Part shown: positions 42,712 to 51,155 of the stretch, one piece after another | Layout of the letters: the number at the start of each line of letters is the position of its first letter | Numbering within the stretch: position 1 is the first letter of the stretch | Assembly: GCF_000808535.1 (NCBI RefSeq) | Contig: NZ_JWLV01000048.1 | Span: forward strand, 1-64,000 | Reading direction: 5' to 3' | Source: Vibrio sinaloensis | Lineage (GTDB): Bacteria > Pseudomonadota > Gammaproteobacteria > Enterobacterales > Vibrionaceae | Length of the DNA stretch: 64,000 nt | The notes under the pieces: generated by a model | Databases searched by the model: none | What the model was told of the DNA's origin: nothing | The model's input: the letters and a program-made list of their open reading frames with translations, nothing else | Program-made: the position numbers and the translations under genes

Positions 42712-43860
42712 TTATAATGTTTCGAAAATGGATTCGATTTTTGCCACTTCGAGACTCTCTTCCGCTAGCCCAGTGTATTTTGCTAGCGTCTGCTTCACAC
42801 CCACTTCTTTTAATGAGGTTTGCAGTTCTACTGCTTGTGGGTCGGTGTCGTTAGTGTACTTCAACGCAGCGGCAATGCCTTTCAAAAGTGTTTGATTTTC
42901 AGTGCCATACTCAATTGTACCGAGTAACGGCTTCACTAATCTATCGTTTGCACCTAATTTGCGAATTGGTTGACGGCCGACACGGTCAACTTCATCAACT
43001 AAGAATGGGTTAGCGAAACGACCTAGGATCTTTTCGATGTACGCATTGTGCATGTCGCGATCAAAGCCGTAGCGTTTGATCAGTACTTCTCCGCTTTCTT
43101 GCATCGCCTGTTTTACTTCAGCGTGAATGCTTGGATCTTCAATCGCTTCACGAATGGTGCGATGCCCTTTCAAGCAACCTAGGTAAGCGGTAATGCAGTG
43201 ACCTGTATTGAGCGTGAACAGCTTGCGTTCGACAAACGCCATTAGGTTGTTGGTTTTTTCCATGCCTGCGATGTCAGGGATTTCGCCCTTGAATTGCTGC
43301 TCATCCACAATCCATTCGCTAAAGCTTTCTACCGTCACTTCTAGTGGGTCATCGTTCGCCGCTTCTGCTGGTGGTACGATGCGGTCTACTGCTGAATCGA
43401 CAAAGCCAACCAACTCGTCTGCTTTTGCGTGCAATGATTCATCTAAGTGTTTGTACACTTCACCTTTTAGGTGTGTGGTGCCACGAACCATGTTTTCACA
43501 CGCGATGATGTTTAATGGTTTTTCGTTGCCTGCCGCAAAGCGTTTTGCTATGCCGGTAGCGATGGTTTTCGCAATGATGTCCAGTACGTTAGGACCCACT
43601 GCTGTTGTTACCAAATCGGTTTTTACAATGCGGTCGATGACATCTTCGCTAGCGGAATTAACAGCGGTGACGTGAGTTACTGTGTCGATTTGGCACTCAG
43701 TACCGACCACTTTTACTTTGTATTCTTGTTTGTGGCTAAGTTGATCAACCAGTGGAGCATCAACGTCTGCAAATGTCACCTCGACTTCTGCGTCTGCTAA
43801 GAGTTTACCGATGAAACCGCGACCGATGTTACCTGCACCAAAATGAACTGCGTTTTTCAT
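42712..43860 (-). CDS. mtlD: Mannitol-1-phosphate 5-dehydrogenase
   Basis: NAD-dependent oxidation of mannitol-1-phosphate to fructose-6-phosphate. N-terminal Rossmann motif HFGAGNIGRGFIGKLL (about 5-20). The polyol dehydrogenase signature around LNTGHCITAYLGCLKGHRTI contains catalytic residues. Length 382 equals the family norm. It follows mtlA by 112 bases, which contain a possible intercistronic stem (TGAGGTCA with TGGCCTCA on the minus strand). Confidence 0.97.
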   Translation of the reverse strand: MKNAVHFGAGNIGRGFIGKLLADAEVEVTFADVDAPLVDQLSHKQEYKVKVVGTECQIDTVTHVTAVNSASEDVIDRIVKTDLVTTAVGPNVLDIIAKTIATGIAKRFAAGNEKPLNIIACENMVRGTTHLKGEVYKHLDESLHAKADELVGFVDSAVDRIVPPAEAANDDPLEVTVESFSEWIVDEQQFKGEIPDIAGMEKTNNLMAFVERKLFTLNTGHCITAYLGCLKGHRTIREAIEDPSIHAEVKQAMQESGEVLIKRYGFDRDMHNAYIEKILGRFANPFLVDEVDRVGRQPIRKLGANDRLVKPLLGTIEYGTENQTLLKGIAAALKYTNDTDPQAVELQTSLKEVGVKQTLAKYTGLAEESLEVAKIESIFETL

Positions 43861-43972
43861 AATTCTTACCTACCAATATCTGAAAATGTTGACTTACGAA
43901 ACTAGGGTGAGGCCAACCGCATAGGGGGTGACAGCTGACCTCATTTGCCTCAGGAGCAAATTAAAGGAGTAA

Positions 43973-45925
43973 TTAAGCCGCTTGCTGGCCGCCAAGGATG
44001 TTCAGAATCTCTTCCACATCGTTGGTGCTGGTTAGCTTTTCAATCGACTCCGGCTCATCGAGCGCGTTGGTAATGGTGGTAATCACCTGGATGTGCTCAT
44101 CGTTCTTAGCGGCAATGCCGATAACCAGTTTCGCTACATCATCGTCGTCTTCAGTAAATTGGATACCCGATGGGTATTGGCAGATTACAATGCCGGTTTT
44201 CTTCACGCGGTCTTTCGCTTCTACTGTACCGTGAGGCACTGCGATAGATTCGCCTAGGTAAGTAGGAACCAATGCTTCACGTTCAAACATCGCGTCTACG
44301 TATTCTGGTTCTGCGTAGCCAAGTTCAACCAATTTGTTGCCTGCAAAGCGAATGGCTTCTTCTTTGTTGGCTGCTTTCAAACCTAGGTGAATGTTCTCAC
44401 GCTGGATTTGGAATACCGATGGTTGTTGTGGCTCAAAGCTGTCGTCGTTCGCCGCCATGACGGACACTTTTACCATCTGGTCGTCATTGGCTGCGGATTG
44501 GTTTTGTGCTGCTAGTAGTTTGGTGACTAGCTGGTTGTACATTTCGCTGTCTAGGAAGTTCGTCAATGAAATGTGGTGTGCGTTTGGAGCATGCTTGCGT
44601 GCACGATCCGTTAAGTCTTTATGAGTAATCACGATATCTGCACTCTCTGGTAAGCTGTTAATGGCAAGGTTGGTTACGTGGATGTTCAGACCTGCGTCTT
44701 GAACCTTTTTGCGTAGCATGCTCGCGCCCATTGCACTCGAGCCCATGCCCGCATCACAAGCGACAATGATGCTTTGTACTGTCGCTAGATCTACGTCACC
44801 TTTGCTTTGGCTGTTTACCACCGCATCGTTTTTAGATGCAGATTTCATGTCTTTCATTTGTGATGTTGCTTTCTCTAGTGCAGCTTCATCACCGTCTTCT
44901 TCTATTGACGTTTGTGTCTTCATTAGCAGTGCTGCTACGGCGAATGACACGCCTGTTGCTGCAGCGATAGACGCTAGAACACCAACGATTGAACCTTTCT
45001 GAGTCATCAACAAGATAGCGAAGATTGAACCTGGTGATGCTGGAGAAACGATACCTGCGTTAAACATTGTTAGAACGAATACGCCAGTCATACCACCTGC
45101 AATAGCTGCAAGGATTAGGCGAGGGTTCATTAGGATGTATGGGAAGTAAATCTCGTGGATACCGCCGAAGAAGTGGATGATTGATGCACCACCTGCAGTT
45201 TGACGAGCTGTACCCTTACCAAACACCATGTACGCTAGAAGGATACCTAGACCAGGACCTGGGTTTGCTTCGATTAGGAAGAAGATCGATTGACCAGCTT
45301 CAGACGCTTGCTGAATACCCAGTGGAGAGAAGATACCGTGGTTGATCGCGTTATTTAGGAACAGGATCTTCGCTGGCTCAACAAAAATAGAGGTTAAAGG
45401 CAGTAAGTGCGCTGACACCAGGAAGTTTACGCCAGCAGCCAAGCCGCCAGATAACACTTTGACAAATGGTCCGATAAAGAAGAAAGCGAGGATCGCACAC
45501 GCCATACCGATGATGCCGGCAGAGAAGTTGTTGACCAACATTTCAAAGCCGCTTTTTACTTTACCGTCGATGTAGTTATCGAATTTCTTGATCGCCCAGC
45601 CGCCCATCGGACCAACCATCATCGCGCCCATAAACATTGGGATGTCGGTACCGACAATCACACCCATTGTTGTAATTGCACCGACGACCGCCCCACGATC
45701 GCCACCAACTAACTTACCACCGGTGTAACCGATAAGTAGTGGCAGCAAGTAGGTAATCATAGGACCAACCATAGAAGCTAACGTTTCGTTAGGTAGCCAT
45801 CCAGTTGGGATAAATAGAGCAGTGATAAAGCCCCACGCGATAAACGCGCCGATGTTAGGCATTACCATGTTAGATAGAAAACGACCAAAATTTTGTATCT
45901 TGATCTTAGCATCTGGTGATATCAT
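43973..45925 (-). CDS. mtlA: PTS mannitol transporter EIICBA
   Basis: Mannitol uptake and phosphorylation in one chain of 650 residues. The IIC membrane domain is about 1-340 (MVMPNIGAFIAWGFITALFIP, GGIHEIYFPYI). IIB follows with its phosphorylatable Cys in IVACDAGMGSSAMGAS, and a C-terminal IIA domain has the His in ESIAVPHGTVEAKD. ATG 45925 has GGGGAA upstream; an ATG at 46003 in the leader is rejected. The long leader carries a CRP site and the region where V. cholerae encodes MtlS. Confidence 0.97.
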   Translation of the reverse strand: MISPDAKIKIQNFGRFLSNMVMPNIGAFIAWGFITALFIPTGWLPNETLASMVGPMITYLLPLLIGYTGGKLVGGDRGAVVGAITTMGVIVGTDIPMFMGAMMVGPMGGWAIKKFDNYIDGKVKSGFEMLVNNFSAGIIGMACAILAFFFIGPFVKVLSGGLAAGVNFLVSAHLLPLTSIFVEPAKILFLNNAINHGIFSPLGIQQASEAGQSIFFLIEANPGPGLGILLAYMVFGKGTARQTAGGASIIHFFGGIHEIYFPYILMNPRLILAAIAGGMTGVFVLTMFNAGIVSPASPGSIFAILLMTQKGSIVGVLASIAAATGVSFAVAALLMKTQTSIEEDGDEAALEKATSQMKDMKSASKNDAVVNSQSKGDVDLATVQSIIVACDAGMGSSAMGASMLRKKVQDAGLNIHVTNLAINSLPESADIVITHKDLTDRARKHAPNAHHISLTNFLDSEMYNQLVTKLLAAQNQSAANDDQMVKVSVMAANDDSFEPQQPSVFQIQRENIHLGLKAANKEEAIRFAGNKLVELGYAEPEYVDAMFEREALVPTYLGESIAVPHGTVEAKDRVKKTGIVICQYPSGIQFTEDDDDVAKLVIGIAAKNDEHIQVITTITNALDEPESIEKLTSTNDVEEILNILGGQQAA

Positions 45926-46204
45926 AACAGTTCCCCGTTCGATGTTCTGATGAATATTGTAGTAGTACGGTTCGCCAAAACCGCTTGATTGCTTAGTTCT
46001 CAATCAATTTACCACACAAATTCATTCTGGAACTGACGACGGGTTTTTTGTGATCACTACCTCGTAAACACCTACCTCCAACGTATTTCTTCGTGATTTT
46101 CATCTCGTTTTTACAACGTAATTTTAATACAAATTTTAAATTTCAAATTTGTCAATAAAAATTAAACAACCAATGTCTCGTTTTTGTGGTTTTAAAATTC
46201 AAAC

Positions 46205-46226
46205 TAATGGTGATCTAAATCACCTT
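46205..46226. promoter_or_regulatory. CRP-cAMP binding site upstream of mtlA
   Basis: GGTGATCTAAATCACC is a near-perfect symmetric CRP core (consensus TGTGATCTAGATCACA). The plus strand continues into T-rich sequence, so the same palindrome could also act as a terminator for a plus-strand RNA. Catabolite control of mannitol uptake fits. Confidence 0.8.
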
Positions 46227-46394
46227 TATTGTTTTTGTTTTTATCGAATAAACTTAAAGTGAGGTTTTTATCACGTTTCACCGTGGTGCTATCTAAATGT
46301 GCATTGTGATCTATGTCTTATTTTGTTGTTTTGTGAAATTTAGCAACATAAATGGATGACGTAAGTGAGGTTGGATAATCTGATGTGCTGGTTG

Positions 46395-46421
46395 AAAAAT
46401 GGCAAGGTTGCCCTTGCCATT
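46395..46421 (-). terminator. Intrinsic terminator of the TRAP binding-protein gene
   Basis: AATGGCAAGG/CCTTGCCATT stem, with T-tract on the minus strand, just after the stop codon. Confidence 0.88.
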
Positions 46422-46427
46422 TATTCG

Positions 46428-47507
46428 CTAGTTAGCCTCAAGATACGCTTTTGAAGAAATATCGGTCCAAGCGCGTACTTTTGTTAGGTATTGCTTTTGG
46501 GACTCTATGATCTCTTTGGCGAGAGCGTCATTGTTCGCTTGCTCTTCGAGTAACTCAGCGGTGGCTGTTTGCATCGCTTTGAGTACTTCTGGTGGGAAGT
46601 CTCGAACCTTGATGTCAGGGTATTCAGCGCTCATGGTTGCCCAGCTGTTTGCATTGGCATCGACGGCTTGAGTGTACATATCAAATGCAGCGACGCGGAA
46701 CGCGGTTTCTAAGATCGTTTGCAGATCTTTTGGTAAGGAATCCCATTTCTTTTTGTTTACTAGGAATTGGGTTTCCGAACCAGGCTCATGCCAAGCGGTA
46801 TAGTAGTACGGAGCGATTTTTTGAAAGCCCATACGTAAATCGAATGCAGGACCTACCCACTCTAGAGCGTCAATGGTCCCACGTTCCAATGAGGTGTACA
46901 GCTCACCAGGGGCAATATTCGTTGGCGCAGCACCGACTTTTGCCATCACTTCTCCTGCAAACCCCGGGATACGGATTTTTAGCCCTTTCAGATCATCGAC
47001 TGAGTTGATCTCTTTTTTAAACCATCCACCCATTTGAATATCGGAGTTACCCCCAGGGAAAGAGAGCAAGTTATGTGGAGCGTAGACTTTTTCCATCAAT
47101 TCCATACCGCCTCCGCGGTAGAACCAAGCGTACTGCTCCGTTGAAATCATGCCAAATGGCATAGAAGAGAAGTATAGGGTGTTGGGTACTTTGCCCTTCC
47201 AGTAATAAGAGCTGGAATGCCCCAAGTCGTATTGGCCAGATTTAACCATGTCAAAAATACCCAGAGGGGCTTTATGTTTATTGGCAGAATCGATGCGAAT
47301 TTGCAGGCGTCCATTGGACATCTCTTCTGCCAGCTTCGCCATGTTTTTTGTCGCATCGCCCAAGATAGGGGTATTTGGTCCCCATGTTTCGGCAAGTTTT
47401 AGGCGGTAGACTTTATCGGCGGCAAAACTAGCAAATGAGGCGGACGCTAAAGAGAGCGTGGCGGCGCCTATTAGCAACGGACGGAGGAATTTTTGTTTTG
47501 GCAGCAT
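46428..47507 (-). CDS. TRAP transporter substrate-binding protein (DctP family), orphan
   Basis: Periplasmic solute receptor of 359 residues with a signal peptide (cut near SFASFA|AD). DctP-fold hallmarks: LKGLKIRIPGFAGEVMAKVGA with the ligand-binding Arg, and LERGTIDALEWVGPAFD with acid- and aromatic-rich binding cleft. The WVGP segment and YYYTAWHEPGSE resemble the TakP alpha-keto-acid subgroup, so an organic or keto acid ligand is likely. No DctQ or DctM membrane genes are adjacent: mtlA lies downstream and olsF upstream. Confidence 0.87.
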   Translation of the reverse strand: MLPKQKFLRPLLIGAATLSLASASFASFAADKVYRLKLAETWGPNTPILGDATKNMAKLAEEMSNGRLQIRIDSANKHKAPLGIFDMVKSGQYDLGHSSSYYWKGKVPNTLYFSSMPFGMISTEQYAWFYRGGGMELMEKVYAPHNLLSFPGGNSDIQMGGWFKKEINSVDDLKGLKIRIPGFAGEVMAKVGAAPTNIAPGELYTSLERGTIDALEWVGPAFDLRMGFQKIAPYYYTAWHEPGSETQFLVNKKKWDSLPKDLQTILETAFRVAAFDMYTQAVDANANSWATMSAEYPDIKVRDFPPEVLKAMQTATAELLEEQANNDALAKEIIESQKQYLTKVRAWTDISSKAYLEAN

Positions 47508-47719
47508 GACTTTACGACTTCCTTGTTGTTGTGTTTATCATCAAAGGCTAGCTTTTCCTTTGGTGAATTTTTCGTCAATCTAATTTTGTTCTACTGAGCC
47601 GCTGCTAGATAAGATAAGGTACCGCGTTGGAAACACTTCATGGTGAGAGTGCATAGTGGTAAGTGATGGTTGTGCAATATATGAGCAGAAATAGAGGCAC
47701 TAAAAGAAGATTATCTTGA

Positions 47720-47751
47720 TAGTAAAAGTGCTGCATAGGTCACGCAGCACT
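47720..47751 (-). terminator. Probable terminator of olsF
   Basis: AGTGCTGC/GCAGCACT stem with a 9-base loop; TTTTACT follows on the minus strand. Confidence 0.8.
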
Positions 47752-47759
47752 GAGCATGG

Positions 47760-49511
47760 TTAGCGTTCGGCGTGATAAGAGAGATATTGCTGAGCGTGTT
47801 GAACTCCCATGTACCGTGCTAAGGTTTTTACTGGAACATCTCTAAGATCGACCATGATCAAACCGTCTAGCGCATTGTTGAAGGCGGGATCGACGTTGAA
47901 AGCGATCAGCTTTCCATTCAATCCAAGGTATTGGCGCAGTAAAACCGGCACGCCTTTACCCTCATCCATACGTGAAATCACTTTCGAGAGTAATTGAATA
48001 TCACCTAAAGCAGTCAGCATGGAAGTATTCCAGTGATGACTCTTTGTCGGGAGTGGATTTGAGGGCGTAACAAATTCGGCAACGTCAGAGTTGTAATAAT
48101 GCAGCGTCATGGTTTCTGCTAGCAGTTGCCTTGCTTGTTCACTGTAGTCGTTGCTGATGCTGACTGGACCAAATAGGTGAGTGTAGTGAGGGTTGCGCTG
48201 AACAAAAGTGGCGATGCCTTTCCAGAGCAACAATAGGGGAGCCATGGTTTTTTGGTAGTGTTCATCGATTACAGAGCGCCCCATTTCAATCGCCGGGCCC
48301 ATACTTTCAATAAAGGGGTGGTCAAACTGGAAGAGTGTTTTCGAATACAGTGTAGATAACCCACCTTTTTCAATGAGTTTACCGACAAGTCCGAGTCTGT
48401 ATGCACCAACCAAGCGTTGGTGTTGTTTATCCCAAATAAACAGCTGTAAGTAGTCGCGATCAAACTCATCAAGATCAATGCTGCGGCCTGTGCCTTCTCC
48501 AACTTTCCTGAAATTGGCTTCACGTAAACGGCCAATTTCATGCATCAGCGCGGGGATTTCGTCAGATCGGCAGCAATATACATCAAAGTCGCCGCTAGAT
48601 AGTAAATGGTGATCTTCATGCAGACGTGCAAGATCATTTAATCGATCCGCTAGAGGCAGTGGTTGAGCAATGGGTTCAATCGGCGTTTGTTGCTGATGTC
48701 GGGCAGAGGTCGATGGGCTTTGAAGCACATAGGTATTAAGACGCAAATATTGGGTCATTTGATCATCGCTGAGCCCTTTGAGTTCTCTATATTGAATCGC
48801 ATTGCCCAGCGAGATGTTGATGCATTGCTCCCGTTTGTTGAGCAGCTCACGCCCTAACATCAAAGTTCTTAGCAGTGGGTGAACTTTGCCAGCGACATAA
48901 AAACGTTTCGAGTTTTGACCATCGATAAAAACCGGAACGGCGGTGGCTGAGGACTTTCGAATCAGGCGACTGACCGATCGGCTCCATTGCTTGTCTTCTA
49001 GATACGCTTCTTTGCTGTTGATGAGTTGAGAAACTTCGCCTGCTGGGAATAACAAGAGGAGTCCACCTTGTTCTAGGTGTTGGTGAGCATGGCGAAGCGC
49101 CTTCAAATTGGCCTGTTTAGCGGTATTGCCCTCAAACACATCGACGCCAATGAATAATTCGTCTAGCTCAGGTACGGTTTTAAGATGGTGGTTGGCGAGA
49201 ATTTGAACATCAGGTCGTACTTGCAACAAAAGCTCAGCAAGGATAACGCCTTCCACACAGCCTAGTGGGTGGTTAGCGACCACGACGGTTGCGCCCGATG
49301 ATGGAATGTTTCCAAGCCCACCTTTTATGACTTGGTAGTCGATCCCTAACACTTCTAAAGTAAAGCGGAGAAATGCTTGAGTGGAGCAGCCTGCTGGACG
49401 TTGGGTATAAAACTTATCTAACTGAGACAGGCCAGTAGCCCACTCGGTAAACTGTTCGCCTAAGCGGAATGGTGTTTTTTGAGGGAGACGAAAAGGGCTC
49501 GAAACTTCCAT
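47760..49511 (-). CDS. olsF: Bifunctional ornithine lipid synthase OlsF
   Basis: Two-domain acyltransferase of 583 residues making phosphorus-free ornithine lipids. The N-terminal half is an OlsA-like lysophospholipid-type acyltransferase (VVVANHPLGCVEG, LLLFPAGEVSQ). The C-terminal half is a GNAT-like OlsB/hemolysin acyltransferase domain (GDFDVYCCRSDEIPALMHEIGRLREANFR, VGAYRLG, ESMGPAIEMGRSVI). Domain order and length match OlsF of Serratia and V. cholerae (VC0489). A three-repeat Pho box lies upstream, which fits known induction of OlsF under phosphate starvation. Confidence 0.9.
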   Translation of the reverse strand: MEVSSPFRLPQKTPFRLGEQFTEWATGLSQLDKFYTQRPAGCSTQAFLRFTLEVLGIDYQVIKGGLGNIPSSGATVVVANHPLGCVEGVILAELLLQVRPDVQILANHHLKTVPELDELFIGVDVFEGNTAKQANLKALRHAHQHLEQGGLLLLFPAGEVSQLINSKEAYLEDKQWSRSVSRLIRKSSATAVPVFIDGQNSKRFYVAGKVHPLLRTLMLGRELLNKREQCINISLGNAIQYRELKGLSDDQMTQYLRLNTYVLQSPSTSARHQQQTPIEPIAQPLPLADRLNDLARLHEDHHLLSSGDFDVYCCRSDEIPALMHEIGRLREANFRKVGEGTGRSIDLDEFDRDYLQLFIWDKQHQRLVGAYRLGLVGKLIEKGGLSTLYSKTLFQFDHPFIESMGPAIEMGRSVIDEHYQKTMAPLLLLWKGIATFVQRNPHYTHLFGPVSISNDYSEQARQLLAETMTLHYYNSDVAEFVTPSNPLPTKSHHWNTSMLTALGDIQLLSKVISRMDEGKGVPVLLRQYLGLNGKLIAFNVDPAFNNALDGLIMVDLRDVPVKTLARYMGVQHAQQYLSYHAER

Positions 49512-49592
49512 ATATCCTCACAGATGATTGAGTTCTGTAGAAGAGGTTATGAGGATGTTGTGACAGGGAAGCTTCAACTTAGTGAGTTCTGA

Positions 49593-49621
49593 ATGACATT
49601 CAGGTGACAGTTGAATGACAC
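49593..49621 (-). promoter_or_regulatory. Pho box of olsF, three direct repeats
   Basis: On the minus strand: GTGTCAT, 4 bases, CTGTCAC, 4 bases, ATGTCAT. These are 7-bp PhoB half-sites at the exact 11-bp period (consensus CTGTCAT). A further CTGTCAC lies at 49560-49566, 33 bases from the repeat start, i.e. in phase. It ends 82 bases upstream of the olsF ATG. Confidence 0.85.
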
Positions 49622-49750
49622 TTAACTCTATTGCGGTAATGTTGGTGAGCGAAAATGTAACGATGATTATTTAATTTTATTAAAAAATATATCGCTCACA
49701 AAATATACTAATTTTGCATCTAAACCAAAGTTTCATTGCTAATGTGTCTA

Positions 49751-49880
49751 GGCGGGTAGGGCTATCGAACCGAGATGAGCGATAGACTCCTATGGAAGAT
49801 AGCCAGTCAATTTACCTTCGCAATTGCTGATCTGGAATACCTCACCTTAAGAGGTAAAACGGGAACCTAAGGTTCCCGTT
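49751..49880 (+). ncRNA. Candidate structured small RNA, unassigned
   Basis: Promoter-like TTGCAT (49714-49719), 18 bases, GCTAAT (49738-49743) precedes it. The body has competing stems: CTATCG/CGATAG (49762-49767 with 49780-49785) versus GGCTATC/GATAGCC (49760-49766 with 49798-49804). Then come TACCTC/GAGGTA (49838-49856) and a final AACGGGAACC/GGTTCCCGTT stem followed by GTTGTTGTAT. No known family recognised. The last stem is also the ispB terminator, so this remains tentative. Confidence 0.35.
49854..49880 (-). terminator. Intrinsic terminator of ispB
   Basis: 10-bp stem AACGGGAACC/GGTTCCCGTT with a 3-base loop; the minus strand continues TTTTAC. Confidence 0.85.
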
Positions 49881-49911
49881 GTTGTATCTGCTGTTTTTAG
49901 ACACTGCACGC

Positions 49912-50883
49912 TTAACTGGTTCGGTGAACCGCCATATGTGCGAGTGTGACTAGCGCTTGCTTATACTCAGACTCTTCAAGCACGCGAAGCTCTGCAATGG
50001 CTTTGTCCGCTTCTTGGTAAGCTTTTTGGCGTGTGTACTCTAACGAGCCAGTCTCTTCCATGGCCGCTAGAATCTCAGTGAGTTTTTCCATGCCGTTCGC
50101 TTTTTCAATCGCTTCACGAATCATGGCAACTTGCGCGTCATTACCATGACGCATCGCGTACAGCAGAGGCAGAGTCGGTTTACCTTCTGCAAGATCATCG
50201 CCGACATTTTTCCCCATTTCTTCTCCGTCTGACGTGTAGTCCATAACGTCGTCAATGAGCTGGAATGCCGTGCCTAAATATTTGCCGTAGTTTTGTAGGG
50301 CAGTCTCCACTTCTTCAGGTGCGTCATTAAGAATCGCACCGATCTGTGTCGCGGCTTCAAACAGACGTGCCGTTTTTGAATAGATCACGTCCATATAGAT
50401 CTCTTCAGTTGTGTCAGGATCGTTGCAGTTCATTAACTGCTGAACTTCACCTTCTGCAATCACGTTAACAGCATCACTCATGAGCTTAAGGATCTTCATG
50501 GATCCTAGCTCTGTCATCATCTGAAAAGAGCGTGTGTAGATAAAATCGCCAACTAATACGCTAGCAGCATTACCAAATGCCGCATTTGCGGTTGCTTTAC
50601 CGCGGCGCATGTCAGATTCATCAACGACATCATCGTGCAATAGCGTCGCCGTATGAATGAACTCAATAAAGGCTGCCGCCGTTGTATGAGCGTTTCCTTG
50701 ATAACCCAAAGCGCGAGCAGATAATACTGCTAACAATGGACGTATGCGCTTACCACCACCACTAATGATGTAAAAACCTAATTGGTTGATTAAAGATACG
50801 TCTGAGTTGAGTTGGGCGTGAATTGTTTCATTCACTTTTGCCATGTCATCGGCAGTTAGCGCTTGGATAGCTTTAAAATCCAT
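49912..50883 (-). CDS. ispB: Octaprenyl diphosphate synthase
   Basis: Trans-prenyltransferase that builds the side chain of ubiquinone and menaquinone. Two Asp-rich motifs: LLHDDVVDESDMRRG (first) and LIDDVMDYTSD (second), plus GGKRIRPLL. Start ATG 50883 gives 323 residues, equal to E. coli IspB; the frame extending to 50949 is not supported by a ribosome site. Divergent from rplU, the classical arrangement. Confidence 0.97.
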   Translation of the reverse strand: MDFKAIQALTADDMAKVNETIHAQLNSDVSLINQLGFYIISGGGKRIRPLLAVLSARALGYQGNAHTTAAAFIEFIHTATLLHDDVVDESDMRRGKATANAAFGNAASVLVGDFIYTRSFQMMTELGSMKILKLMSDAVNVIAEGEVQQLMNCNDPDTTEEIYMDVIYSKTARLFEAATQIGAILNDAPEEVETALQNYGKYLGTAFQLIDDVMDYTSDGEEMGKNVGDDLAEGKPTLPLLYAMRHGNDAQVAMIREAIEKANGMEKLTEILAAMEETGSLEYTRQKAYQEADKAIAELRVLEESEYKQALVTLAHMAVHRTS

Positions 50884-51000
50884 GGTAAATCCGGCTGAAG
50901 TTAGAACTTGTAAGGTCTTCTTATCTGCTTTAATCGCTGAATAATACACTAAAAAACGTTGATTAATACATGCTTAACGGGCATGATTGCCGCACTTTTA

Positions 51001-51029
51001 ATTGGCGAACAGCTTTTCGCCAATTTTTT
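51001..51029 (+). terminator. Orphan intrinsic terminator between ispB and rplU
   Basis: ATTGGCGAA/TTCGCCAAT stem with 6-base loop, followed by TTTTTC on the plus strand. No plus-strand gene precedes it; it sits just upstream of the rplU promoter. It may end a short or antisense RNA, or insulate rplU. Confidence 0.75.
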
Positions 51030-51040
51030 CAAAATATGGC

Positions 51041-51069
51041 TTGTCATAGGGAGATCTCTTCTGTAGAAT
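51041..51069 (+). promoter_or_regulatory. Strong sigma-70 promoter of rplU-rpmA
   Basis: TTGTCA (51041-51046), 17-base spacer, TAGAAT (51064-51069). The likely start near 51076 leaves a leader of about 80 bases before rplU. Confidence 0.8.
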
Positions 51070-51155
51070 CTGCGCCCTATTGATGATTAGTTTAGCGCAC
51101 ACCCAAGATGCTCATTTAATATGCATATGGCTGTGCGGAAAAAGCGGAGTAAGAT

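Larger units (their letters stand above)
45926..46427. promoter_or_regulatory. mtlA leader and promoter region; probable site of an MtlS-like antisense RNA
   Basis: 502 bases without a protein gene. They contain the mtlA leader, an inverted repeat TTGATTG/CAATCAA (45985-46007), a consensus -35 TTGACA on the minus strand (46150-46155), a near-consensus CRP site (46205-46226), a second weaker CRP-like sequence (about 46303-46324), and the dctP-type gene terminator. In V. cholerae the mtlA leader overlaps the antisense RNA gene mtlS; conservation here is inferred, not shown. Confidence 0.55.
49512..49911. other. olsF-ispB intergenic region
   Basis: 400 bases without a protein gene. From left to right: olsF leader, Pho box (49593-49621), AT-rich sequence, a structured stretch that may be a small RNA (49751-49880), and the ispB terminator (49854-49880). 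Confidence 0.6.
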
